NCBI RefSeq assembly: GCF_009762775.1
Contig: NZ_CP046401.1
Coordinates: forward strand, 4,178,001 to 4,242,000
Length of the DNA: 64,000 nt
Direction of reading: 5' to 3'
DNA from: Maribellus comscasis
Lineage (GTDB): Bacteria; Bacteroidota; Bacteroidia; Bacteroidales; Prolixibacteraceae
In this document: positions 9,462 to 17,475 of the stretch, in pieces
Layout of the letters: each line of letters starts with the position of its first letter
Numbering within the stretch: position 1 is the first letter of the stretch
Position numbers and translations under genes: made by a program
The notes under the pieces: generated by a model
Told to the model about the DNA's origin: nothing
The model's input: only the letters and a program-made list of their open reading frames with translations
Databases searched by the model: none

Positions 9462-12400
9462 TTAAAATGTTACATCAATTCCTAAAGAATAACTTTCCAT
9501 AACAGGTCTTCCATTGCGGGTTAGCCCTTCTCCTGTTTCAGGGTCCCACCCTGGCCATTTGGTGAGCGTGAGCAGATTCCTGCCACTTAATATAAAGCGC
9601 ATGCTTTTAACAAATTCGATCCGGCGGGGGGCCAGTGTATACGATATGGATAAGTCTTTCAGGCGGATAAAACTTCTGGAGGTATAACGTGTTCCTGCAA
9701 TCCCGGATGAACCATTAATCCCGGGTCTTTGATATTTTGCATTTGGGTTCTCCGGTGTCCAGTAGTCAATATCTGTTGGAAAAGTAATGTTAAAATGATT
9801 TTCCTGGTTAAAAATAAGAAAACCGTACATCGTATCTTCACCCAAATACCATCCGTTTCCTCCCTGTACTGAATTGATAAAAAGGCGTAACGTCCAGTTC
9901 TTGTAATTTACTATATTATTAATAGAAAAACGGTAAGATGGCTGCTCGTTTCCCAGTATAGTTTTATCATCAGCATCGTATTTACTGTCGTTATTCAGAT
10001 CGACAACCCGGTAAGAACCAAATTCGTATCCGTCAGGGATATCGTCATCTAACTGCCAGATGCCGTTAATTTTGTAATCATATATGGTTCCAAGCGATTC
10101 GTTTATAAATAGTCCTTCCGAAATCAAATCGTCTTCCTTCCCGTCTCCGTCGAGGTCAAATCCAAGAAGTTCCTTAATTATATCCCTGTTTCGTGAAAAA
10201 TTAAAATCGGTCGTCCATGAAAAGTCTTTCTTTCTGATATTGACACTCGTTATTTGTAATTCTACACCGTGATTGTGGATTTTTCCCAGGTTGTCGGGAA
10301 AAACCTGAAATCTGCTAACTCCCGGTATATTCACGTTATAAAGCAGATCTGTTGTATTGTTATTATAATAGTCGAGCGAACCATTTAACCGGCTGTCAAA
10401 CAATCTGAAATCTACACCCAGGTTTATACCCGTGGTTTTTTCCCATCTTAAGTTTGGGCTTTCAAGTGCGCTAATCCATTGGGTGTAAATGGAAGAGCCA
10501 TCAGAAGTAATGTATCCCGATTCTCCGGAAACCTGTGCAAGTGTGTCGTACCTGCCAATCGTTCTGTTTCCGGTTGCTCCATAAGAGACTCTCAATTTTA
10601 GCCAGTTGAGCCAATCCGATGATTTATTCAGAAAAGGTTCTTCAGAAATAACCCAGCCCAGTGCCAATGAGGGAAAATAGCCGAATTTATTTGCTTCACT
10701 GAAACCTGAAAAACCGTCCCTCCTAATGGTAGCATTTACAAGATACTTGTTCATTAGTTTGTAGGAAATCCTTCCCATATTGTACAGACTCGATTCTTTC
10801 CAACCACCGGATTCTATTGTTTGAAGGGATGCATCTGCTGCCTGAAGCCTGTCGAAACCCAACACCGTATTGGCAAAACCAGCCCCCTCGGCACGTGTAT
10901 ATTCCTGTTCCCTTTTTTCAATTCCATAAAGAAGTGTAACATCTATCTGATGAATATCATTAAAGGTTTGATTGTATGATACAATGTTATCCAGGCTCAT
11001 TGTATATTCAATATCGTATCTTTTGTAAGCAAGCCCGGTGAAACTATTTCCGCTTTCATCAAAAAAGTTTTTACGAGTAGTTAAATAGTTATTTCCAAAT
11101 CGCATTTGATATTTGAGGCCTTCTATGGGCAGATATACATTCCCGGTGATATTTGCTCCCAGGTTAAAACGTTTGTCTTCTACATCCGCTTTTGCTTCAA
11201 TTTGCGGGTTTATAGCGTTTCCTGCCGGTCTTTGTACCAATGTGCCATCCTCTTCTGTAGGGGTAGCAAAGGGCTCAAGATAACGATCTGCTGGCGAATA
11301 GGTTTGAGGACCGTAATCACTTAAAGTTAAGAAGCTTTGGATGTCCAGTTCCAACCAGTTGGTAAGTTTACTTGATAGATTTATTCTTCCGTTTATTCTT
11401 TCATAGTGTTCATCCAGCATATGACCATCCTGTTTGGTGTAGCCGATAGATGAAAAATAGTTGTTTTTTTCGGTTGCATTGGAAACTGAAATGTTGTGGC
11501 TCGTTGTATACGGGTTGTCTGTCGTAACTCCATCATACCAGTCATATGTTCTTCCCAGTTCGTATTGCCTGATTTCGTGACTGGTTTTAAAATTGGTTGT
11601 TTCTGTCCAGTCTGGGTTTGCTTCAAGGTAGCCCGATTCTGCCGTTCTGCTTTGCTGGATGTCTGAATATGCAATTTTCTGCATAAATTTTTCACCGTTA
11701 GTTTCCGCTCTTAGCTGATTATGTGGCGATTGAATGGAAAATCTTCCCGAGTATTTTATACTGGCTTCACCTTTTCCCGTTGTAGTAACAATTTGTATAA
11801 CACCATTGGATGCCTGTGAACCGTATATTGCACGGGCACTGGCATCTTTTAAAACAGAGATGGATTTTATGTCGCTTGGATTGACGTCAATTAAATTTCC
11901 CCGGAATATTACACCATCAAGTACGATGAGGGGGTCTTGTTCTCCTGAGAGTGTAGATTGTCCTCTTATCGAAAGACTCGGGTTTTCACCCGCCTGGTTA
12001 CTTTGCCCGATATTTAATCCGGGAACCATACCTTGCAAACCCTCTAATACAGATAAGTTGGGTTGTGCAAGAACTGCATCCATGTCGCCACTGGCAATTG
12101 AGCCGGTTAAATCTTCTTTTTTTTGGGTTCCATAACCGATTGCAACCACTTCGTCAATACCTATTACATCCGCCTCCAGTATGGCATTTATTTCTGACTG
12201 GTTATTTACCGGAATTTCAATACTCTTCATTCCAATAAAAGAGAACCCCAGAATGTCTCCGGTTTTTGCTTTTATTGTATAGTAACCATTTGCGTCAGTA
12301 ACGGTTCCGTTTGTTGTTCCTTGAACCACTACTGTTACTCCGGGCAATGGAACTCCTTTTGTATCAGACACCGTTCCGCTGATTGTATTGTCTTGCTGAT

Positions 12401-12800
12401 AATAGTTCCCGGATAATTCTGCGTTTTTGCCAGACGGAGACAATAAAATTTGCCGGTCTTTTACTTCATAATCGATGTTTTTGTCTTTCAGTAGTTGAGC
12501 AAGAATTTCAAAAATATTTTGTTCTTTGAAATTTGCATCAACGGTTTGGTTTACGTCAATCATTTTCGAACTGTAAAGAAAATAAAATTCGCTGTTGTCT
12601 TCTATGGTCCCAAGTACATCTTTTAAAGAACTATTAGTTATTGAAAGTGTAAGTCTGGTTGACTGGGAATAGCTGTCAATTCCCAATGTCTGAAGGGTGA
12701 AGACGAGTAGTAAAAAAATAGTTATTCTCATCATTAACAATATTTTTTGCAATAAAAATGCATTTTTCACCCAATGGGCAAAATGACTAATTTTTTTCAT
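9462..12800 (-). CDS. SusC/RagA TonB-dependent transporter with STN signalling domain
   Basis: This 1112-residue outer-membrane protein starts with a long signal region (TM stretch about 24-46) and a secretin/TonB short N-terminal (STN) domain at about 50-118. A carboxypeptidase-regulatory-like domain follows (ISGTVSDTKGVPLPGVTV, about 140-215), then the plug (VVAIGYGTQ, LIVLDGV, IKSISVLKDASARAIYG) and a large beta-barrel ending in YSLGIDVTF. The family imports oligosaccharides using TonB energy. The STN domain implies signalling to the FecR-like anti-sigma factor encoded just upstream, so import of ligand is likely coupled to activation of the ECF sigma factor. A hairpin lies in the 143-base gap between fecR and this gene. 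SusD follows after 11 bases. Confidence 0.95.
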   Translation of the reverse strand: MKKISHFAHWVKNAFLLQKILLMMRITIFLLLVFTLQTLGIDSYSQSTRLTLSITNSSLKDVLGTIEDNSEFYFLYSSKMIDVNQTVDANFKEQNIFEILAQLLKDKNIDYEVKDRQILLSPSGKNAELSGNYYQQDNTISGTVSDTKGVPLPGVTVVVQGTTNGTVTDANGYYTIKAKTGDILGFSFIGMKSIEIPVNNQSEINAILEADVIGIDEVVAIGYGTQKKEDLTGSIASGDMDAVLAQPNLSVLEGLQGMVPGLNIGQSNQAGENPSLSIRGQSTLSGEQDPLIVLDGVIFRGNLIDVNPSDIKSISVLKDASARAIYGSQASNGVIQIVTTTGKGEASIKYSGRFSIQSPHNQLRAETNGEKFMQKIAYSDIQQSRTAESGYLEANPDWTETTNFKTSHEIRQYELGRTYDWYDGVTTDNPYTTSHNISVSNATEKNNYFSSIGYTKQDGHMLDEHYERINGRINLSSKLTNWLELDIQSFLTLSDYGPQTYSPADRYLEPFATPTEEDGTLVQRPAGNAINPQIEAKADVEDKRFNLGANITGNVYLPIEGLKYQMRFGNNYLTTRKNFFDESGNSFTGLAYKRYDIEYTMSLDNIVSYNQTFNDIHQIDVTLLYGIEKREQEYTRAEGAGFANTVLGFDRLQAADASLQTIESGGWKESSLYNMGRISYKLMNKYLVNATIRRDGFSGFSEANKFGYFPSLALGWVISEEPFLNKSSDWLNWLKLRVSYGATGNRTIGRYDTLAQVSGESGYITSDGSSIYTQWISALESPNLRWEKTTGINLGVDFRLFDSRLNGSLDYYNNNTTDLLYNVNIPGVSRFQVFPDNLGKIHNHGVELQITSVNIRKKDFSWTTDFNFSRNRDIIKELLGFDLDGDGKEDDLISEGLFINESLGTIYDYKINGIWQLDDDIPDGYEFGSYRVVDLNNDSKYDADDKTILGNEQPSYRFSINNIVNYKNWTLRLFINSVQGGNGWYLGEDTMYGFLIFNQENHFNITFPTDIDYWTPENPNAKYQRPGINGSSGIAGTRYTSRSFIRLKDLSISYTLAPRRIEFVKSMRFILSGRNLLTLTKWPGWDPETGEGLTRNGRPVMESYSLGIDVTF

Positions 12801-12858
12801 AATTTTGTTTCGTTTTGTTTTATTAATCTTTTTATTAAAAAGGATTTTTAAAAATTCA

Positions 12859-12889
12859 GGGCAGGAAGATGTTGGAGCATTTTCCTGCC
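12859..12889 (-). terminator. hairpin between fecR and susC, terminator or attenuator
   Basis: The arms GGCAGGAA (12860-12867) and TTCCTGCC (12882-12889) form a perfect 8-bp stem with a 14-base loop. On the minus strand the second arm is followed by CTGAATTTTT. It lies after the fecR stop (12944) and before the susC start (12800). It could end the sigma/anti-sigma transcript or adjust expression of susC. Confidence 0.55.
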
Positions 12890-12943
12890 TGTTTTAAGAA
12901 GGTATTTTCATAAGCATTTTAGAATTTAATTTGTTATTGTTTT

Positions 12944-14050
12944 TTAATTTTTTGCGTAAATCTTGATTATTCTTTTTGAATATGTTCCATCAGGTAGTTT
13001 ATTTCGTCGAGGTATTTCGTACTTTATGGGAGTAACAACAGCAAGCATTTCTAATATTTGGAATAACGGTTCATCAATAAATGTTGCAGTATAAGTTAGA
13101 TCTTTAATTTCCGGATCGATAATTTCAATGTCAACATCATACCAGCGTGAAAGTCTCTTTACAATATTTTCTATGTTATCATCTTCAAAAATCAATTTTC
13201 CGTCTTTCCAGGAGATATACTTCTCAGGATCTACATTTTGAACCTTAAATTTCTCGTTATTTAAACCAAGTTTCAGGTGTTGATTTGGTTTCATCGTAAT
13301 TTTATTTTTAGATGATTTTACTTCAATTTTTCCTGATTTCAGTGTGGCCGAGACGGTTTTGTCGTCAGAATATGCTTTGACATTGAATCTGGTTCCCAGG
13401 GCTGTTACATTGATCCTATCGGTTTTTACGATAAATGGTTTTTTGGGATTATGAGCTACATCAAAATATCCTTCTCCAACGAGCGTTACCGTGCGGTTTT
13501 TTCCTTCAAAATTTTGCGGATAGAGCAGTTTGCTTCCGTGGTTTAGCCACACTTTTGTACCATCAGCTAATTCAAGTGATGTTCGGGAGCCGACAGGAGA
13601 TACAATTTCGTTGATTACAGCTTTATGGTTCAGAGAAATGAGGTTTGCCGATTCCTGAAAATAATTGATATAAATAAATAAGGTAAGAACGGGAAGTAGA
13701 ATTACAGCAGCAGCCCGGTAGACTATTTTTTGCCAGTTGATGTATCGTACCTTTTTATTTTTGGATTGTTCTGTGGTATAATTCGTATTGGCCAAATTGA
13801 TTTTATGGTGTATTTTATCTAAACGCTGTTGCATTTGAGGCCGGGTTTCCTTATTTGCTATAGAAACCGCTTTTTTCCACTGGACTTCTAATATCCGCTG
13901 TTTTTCGGCTTGGTCTGAATTGTCGAGTAGCCAGCTAAATAAAAGATCAAGCTCATCTGGAGAACAAGTATTGTTAAAATATTTGTCAAGCAGTTTACTT
14001 TTCAATACAGACAACTGTTTTTTGTCAGGTCTTTTAGGTTCTTTTTCCAT
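12944..14050 (-). CDS. FecR-family anti-sigma factor with DUF4974
   Basis: This 368-residue inner-membrane protein has three parts. A cytoplasmic anti-sigma N-terminus spans about residues 1-108. A single membrane segment (YRAAAVILLPVLTLFIYI) lies at about 111-128. The periplasmic FecR domain at about 145-245 contains VGSRTSLELADGTKVWLN and VGEGYFDV. A C-terminal DUF4974 domain (about 285-345, LIFEDDNIENIVKRLSRWYDV) resembles an STN fold and probably contacts the STN domain of the transporter. The family holds its ECF sigma factor inactive until the TonB-dependent receptor binds ligand. It lies 90 bases downstream of the sigma gene and upstream of susC on the same strand, the classic arrangement. 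It is therefore the likely regulator of this glycan locus. Confidence 0.93.
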   Translation of the reverse strand: MEKEPKRPDKKQLSVLKSKLLDKYFNNTCSPDELDLLFSWLLDNSDQAEKQRILEVQWKKAVSIANKETRPQMQQRLDKIHHKINLANTNYTTEQSKNKKVRYINWQKIVYRAAAVILLPVLTLFIYINYFQESANLISLNHKAVINEIVSPVGSRTSLELADGTKVWLNHGSKLLYPQNFEGKNRTVTLVGEGYFDVAHNPKKPFIVKTDRINVTALGTRFNVKAYSDDKTVSATLKSGKIEVKSSKNKITMKPNQHLKLGLNNEKFKVQNVDPEKYISWKDGKLIFEDDNIENIVKRLSRWYDVDIEIIDPEIKDLTYTATFIDEPLFQILEMLAVVTPIKYEIPRRNKLPDGTYSKRIIKIYAKN

Positions 14051-14140
14051 AATTGAACAATAAAATACAACTTTAAAAAGTGTACTATTATATGGTTAGA
14101 TGAGCCAGAAAACAAAAACCACTACTTCTTTTTAAGAAAA

Positions 14141-14755
14141 TTATAAAAAAAGTGAAAAAAATAGTAAGCAGGGAATATAATACTTGTTTAATTCCTGTTT
14201 TAAAAAACGATGTGATTTTGCGATATGATTTTCAACAGTGTTAACTGAAATGTTGAGTTTTTGCGCTATCTCTTTATACGAAAAATGCTCTTTGTGTTTT
14301 AGTCGGAAAACCTCACGCTGACGGGGAGGCATACAGTTAATTGCCTCTTCCAATTTCTCATTGAAAATACTCAAATCCAGTTTGTTTTCGGCGGTTGCTT
14401 CTTCTGAAATAACCTGAATAGATTTTATATATTCAATATATTTTTTTTCTTTGGCTTTTTTGCGCAGATAGCCTAAAGTTGAGTTGTAAGCAATACTAAA
14501 CAAATACGATTCAAATGCATTGTAATCCTTTAATGATGCTCTGTTAATCCATAGTTTAACAAAAATTTCCTGAACAATTTCCTCTGCGTCGCTTTCTGTT
14601 TTTAATAATCCGTAAACAAATTGTTGCAGTCTGTGGCAATACTTGAAATACAGATAATCAAAAGCTTCCATGTTGCCTTCGGAAAATCTCTTTACAACAG
14701 TTTCGTCTAAATTTATTTTCTTTTTGAATGCATTTGAGCGATTCATTCCAACCAT
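14141..14755 (-). CDS. ECF RNA polymerase sigma factor, FecI-like
   Basis: This 204-residue sigma-70 family member carries region 2 (MEAFDYLYFKYCHRLQQFVY, ESDAEEIVQEIFVKLW) at about residues 31-80. Region 4 (PPRQREVFRLKHKEHFSYKEIA) with a helix-turn-helix (ISVNTVENHIAKSHRFLK) lies at about 144-192. Sigma factors of this group direct transcription of SusC/SusD loci and are controlled by FecR anti-sigma partners, here encoded next in the transcript. The start could be at 14755 or at the fourth codon (14746); neither choice affects a domain. The C-terminal tail is short and hydrophobic (CLLFFSLFL), which is unusual but seen in some relatives. Confidence 0.92.
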   Translation of the reverse strand: MVGMNRSNAFKKKINLDETVVKRFSEGNMEAFDYLYFKYCHRLQQFVYGLLKTESDAEEIVQEIFVKLWINRASLKDYNAFESYLFSIAYNSTLGYLRKKAKEKKYIEYIKSIQVISEEATAENKLDLSIFNEKLEEAINCMPPRQREVFRLKHKEHFSYKEIAQKLNISVNTVENHIAKSHRFLKQELNKYYIPCLLFFSLFL

Positions 14756-14787
14756 TTAAATTGCAACTCTTCAATTACTCTGGTTTT

Positions 14788-14795
14788 CAAATATA
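14788..14795 (-). promoter_or_regulatory. -7 promoter box for the ECF sigma gene
   Basis: The minus strand reads TATATTTG, matching TAnnTTTG, about 33 bases upstream of the sigma-factor ATG at 14755. The -33 element is weak. The gap between the GH31 stop (14924) and this gene is 168 bases, which is consistent with a separate transcript start. Confidence 0.4.
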
Positions 14796-14923
14796 TCAAA
14801 AATTGAACTATTCCTCAGAATTTAAATAGTTATAATTTTAATTCAATCGTCAACACTTCCGTGACTTAAAATTTTTTTTGAGATTTCGATAATGGACCGC
14901 CGAAGTTATCTATATCAAATGCT

Positions 14924-16525
14924 TTATTGTTTCTCAAAATAAGGTATCCGATCAATCGGCACGTCGATAGTGTATGATTTTCCACCTTTATATTTTTTTC
15001 CGTCATCAGCAATCCAGTTTCCATTGGGAAGGATCACTTCTCTTGAATATTCCTTTTTGTAAACAGGCGCTACCAACAGATTTTCGCCTAAAAGGAATTC
15101 ATCTTTAATATTTTCAAATCCCTGGTTAGGATAAAAATATTCAAGATTTGAAATGACAGGTTCACCAGTCTTAGCTGATTCTTTTGCTCGTTTCAAAATC
15201 AGAGGCGTAAATTTTTTGCGTATTTCCACGGCTTTTTTTACGGCCTCAAAATTTTTTTCATTTAAAACCCGCCACGGCGCTACCGAAAACTGCATCATGG
15301 GCATCAGTGCGTGGCATTGTGCCGAGCGAACAACAAGCTCTTCGTCATAGCTGTTTAAATCGAGAAAACTGCTAAATTCGCCACCGCCAATCATGTCGGG
15401 ACAAGAGAATGTATATCCCGCAAGTCCTTCTGCAATCATGTGTGGAATTAACATTTGCATGTCGCTCCACGAATGTTGTTTATCGCGTAAACGTTGGGCC
15501 AGTGGCTGCCCTGCCATTTTCCAGCACGCCCGGTATTCATTCAGCGGGTAACGTAATCCAATCCTGGCGTACAGCTCGCATTGTTCATTGGGGCTTACGT
15601 TTCCTTTACTCAGAGCATTGGGTGGGTAGTACTGCATATCTCCTGCATCAAGTTTAAAACCATCCACTCCGTATTCATTAACGAGGCGGTCGAGTTGATT
15701 GTTAAACCAGCCGACTGCAGCCGGATTACTAAAGTCGAGCAACGCTGAATACCCATTCCACCATTTGATAATGGCTGGCTCCCGGGCTGTTTCCCATGTA
15801 GTTGTTTCATCTATCTTTTGAAGAAGAAATCCTTTACCTTTCATAATTTCGCGGACAATCAATGCCTGGTCCGGACTTACAAAAGGGCAAACCCATAACA
15901 TTACTTTGAATCCCATTTTATGTAGCTCATCCATCATTTGATGTGGATTGGGGAAGCGCCCCGGGTGGAAATTCCAAAGTCCGTAGTCTTCCTGCCATGT
16001 ATCGTCAATCATAAAAACCCCCGGAGGAAATCCGTTATTAATTATTGCATGGGCATATTTTAATATGTCTTCCTGGTTTTGGTCGTAGGTCAACTCGATC
16101 CATGTGTTGTACTGTGGCTCAGTAAACAACATTTCATCGGGCATTTTCCCCGACGCAGGAAAGAAATGTTCTGACGCAAATTGTCTGGCCTCTTTCAGCG
16201 TGGTTCCATTTCTACCGTGTTCAACTTTCCCATAGTTTTCAGAAATGATAATCTCATTATTTCCGATTTCAAATTTGTAAGGTTTCTGGCTCCATACATA
16301 CAAACCTTTATTGCTTAATAATAAAGGTTGTGTTTGATTTCCCTGATTATTGGCATAAAAGTCAAATTCAAATCCACCGGCGAGCGGCATTTTGTGCCCG
16401 TCGGTGATGACACCCGACCAGATTTTTTCACCCGGAAGCAAATCGATTTTAAACGGTTGATTTTGCGCAACCAATACAAGGTTTGGAAATAATATAAAGC
16501 TTAAAAAGAGTAATCTGAATTTCAT
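14924..16525 (-). CDS. GH31 glycoside hydrolase, secreted
   Basis: The ATG at 16525 gives 533 residues with a clear signal peptide (MKFRLLFLSFILF...). The frame extends to 16666, but the extra 47 residues are not a signal and overlap the upstream gene, so they were rejected. An N-terminal beta-sandwich (about 20-130) precedes the GH31 barrel. FMIDDTWQED is at about 171-180 and LWVCPF at about 210. The nucleophile motif DGFKLDAGD places Asp293 as the catalytic base. GH31 includes alpha-glucosidases, xylosidases, galactosidases and sulfoquinovosidases; this short form lacks extra C-terminal domains that would narrow the choice. It starts four bases after the stop of the TIM-barrel gene and is the last gene of the GH38 operon. 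Confidence 0.9.
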   Translation of the reverse strand: MKFRLLFLSFILFPNLVLVAQNQPFKIDLLPGEKIWSGVITDGHKMPLAGGFEFDFYANNQGNQTQPLLLSNKGLYVWSQKPYKFEIGNNEIIISENYGKVEHGRNGTTLKEARQFASEHFFPASGKMPDEMLFTEPQYNTWIELTYDQNQEDILKYAHAIINNGFPPGVFMIDDTWQEDYGLWNFHPGRFPNPHQMMDELHKMGFKVMLWVCPFVSPDQALIVREIMKGKGFLLQKIDETTTWETAREPAIIKWWNGYSALLDFSNPAAVGWFNNQLDRLVNEYGVDGFKLDAGDMQYYPPNALSKGNVSPNEQCELYARIGLRYPLNEYRACWKMAGQPLAQRLRDKQHSWSDMQMLIPHMIAEGLAGYTFSCPDMIGGGEFSSFLDLNSYDEELVVRSAQCHALMPMMQFSVAPWRVLNEKNFEAVKKAVEIRKKFTPLILKRAKESAKTGEPVISNLEYFYPNQGFENIKDEFLLGENLLVAPVYKKEYSREVILPNGNWIADDGKKYKGGKSYTIDVPIDRIPYFEKQ

Positions 16526-16529
16526 ATTT

Positions 16530-17459
16530 TTATTTTTTATACGATTCTTTGATGTGTTGAAGCCACCACGAGATGCCGGGATTGCAGGGTGTTCCGTCGC
16601 CACCTGGCTTACAATTTGGCGGTATACACTGTAACCAGGTTGAAGCAAAAATGTACCCCATTCCATTTTGCAAATGCTTATCAGTGTTTTTCAATTGTTC
16701 ACGCTTTTTTCCTTCGGTGTAAATCCCAATGTTAATATAGTTGTACACTCCCTGCTCTTTACTGTACGCTCCCCAATAATCGGTCATTGTTCCTTCGCTC
16801 TCGATATAATGCTTGTTTTCCGGTTTATCTGAAAAATGTAAAGCCAGATCTGCATTAGCAGGAGGCAGGCCATGGTTGTTGTATCCAATCATTATTTCAA
16901 GATCCACTTTTTTCCCGGCAGCAATCATTTTTTCAATGTCAAAGCCCTTTTCGCGATATGCCATTCCTTCATTGTCCGGATCAACAAAAACATTTTTATA
17001 ATCATTCTCTGAAAGCCATTTTACCGTATTTGCCACGGCTGCATTAGCTTCCTTTTGAGTCCAGTTTTCCCATTTTGCCTCGGAAGTACCCCAGTAAAGA
17101 CATCCTACCAAAACTACCATGTCACGTTCGTCACAGACTTTAATAATTTTAGCCATACGGTTGGTATACACCGGATTTAAGGTTCCGTCTTTGTTGTATC
17201 CTTTTACGTCGCCAAAACGTGATCCCATAAAAAACACACTGATGGTATTTACCCCAAATGACTTGTATAAATCCAAATGCCCGATTAAATCATCAGTGGT
17301 TCCATCTGAAATTAAGGCATTGGAACAGCGCAATCCGATGCTCAAAAAAGCCTCATCATTCAAATATGCTTTGGTCCCCTTAACGGAGAAAATATTTTTA
17401 CCAGCGTTTACATTTATTGCCAGGAAGATTCCAACAATGAGTATCCCGATTCTTGTCAT
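16530..17459 (-). CDS. secreted TIM-barrel protein, putative glycoside hydrolase
   Basis: This 309-residue protein has a signal peptide at about residues 1-19 and a sequence that reads like a cellulase-type (beta/alpha)8 barrel. An opening segment runs KGTKAYLNDEAFLSIGLRCS. It is followed by a strand ending SVFFMGSRFG, a helix NRMAKIIKVCDERDMVVLVG, and the DPDNEGM segment at the position where clan GH-A enzymes often have Asn-Glu. GTMTDYWGAYS might bring a second acidic residue. I do not recognise a defined GH family. It lies between GH38 (stop 17 bases upstream) and GH31 (start four bases downstream), so a role in glycan breakdown is a reasonable inference. The true family and substrate remain open. 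Confidence 0.65.
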   Translation of the reverse strand: MTRIGILIVGIFLAINVNAGKNIFSVKGTKAYLNDEAFLSIGLRCSNALISDGTTDDLIGHLDLYKSFGVNTISVFFMGSRFGDVKGYNKDGTLNPVYTNRMAKIIKVCDERDMVVLVGCLYWGTSEAKWENWTQKEANAAVANTVKWLSENDYKNVFVDPDNEGMAYREKGFDIEKMIAAGKKVDLEIMIGYNNHGLPPANADLALHFSDKPENKHYIESEGTMTDYWGAYSKEQGVYNYINIGIYTEGKKREQLKNTDKHLQNGMGYIFASTWLQCIPPNCKPGGDGTPCNPGISWWLQHIKESYKK

Positions 17460-17475
17460 ACTTTTTGGTTTTAGT

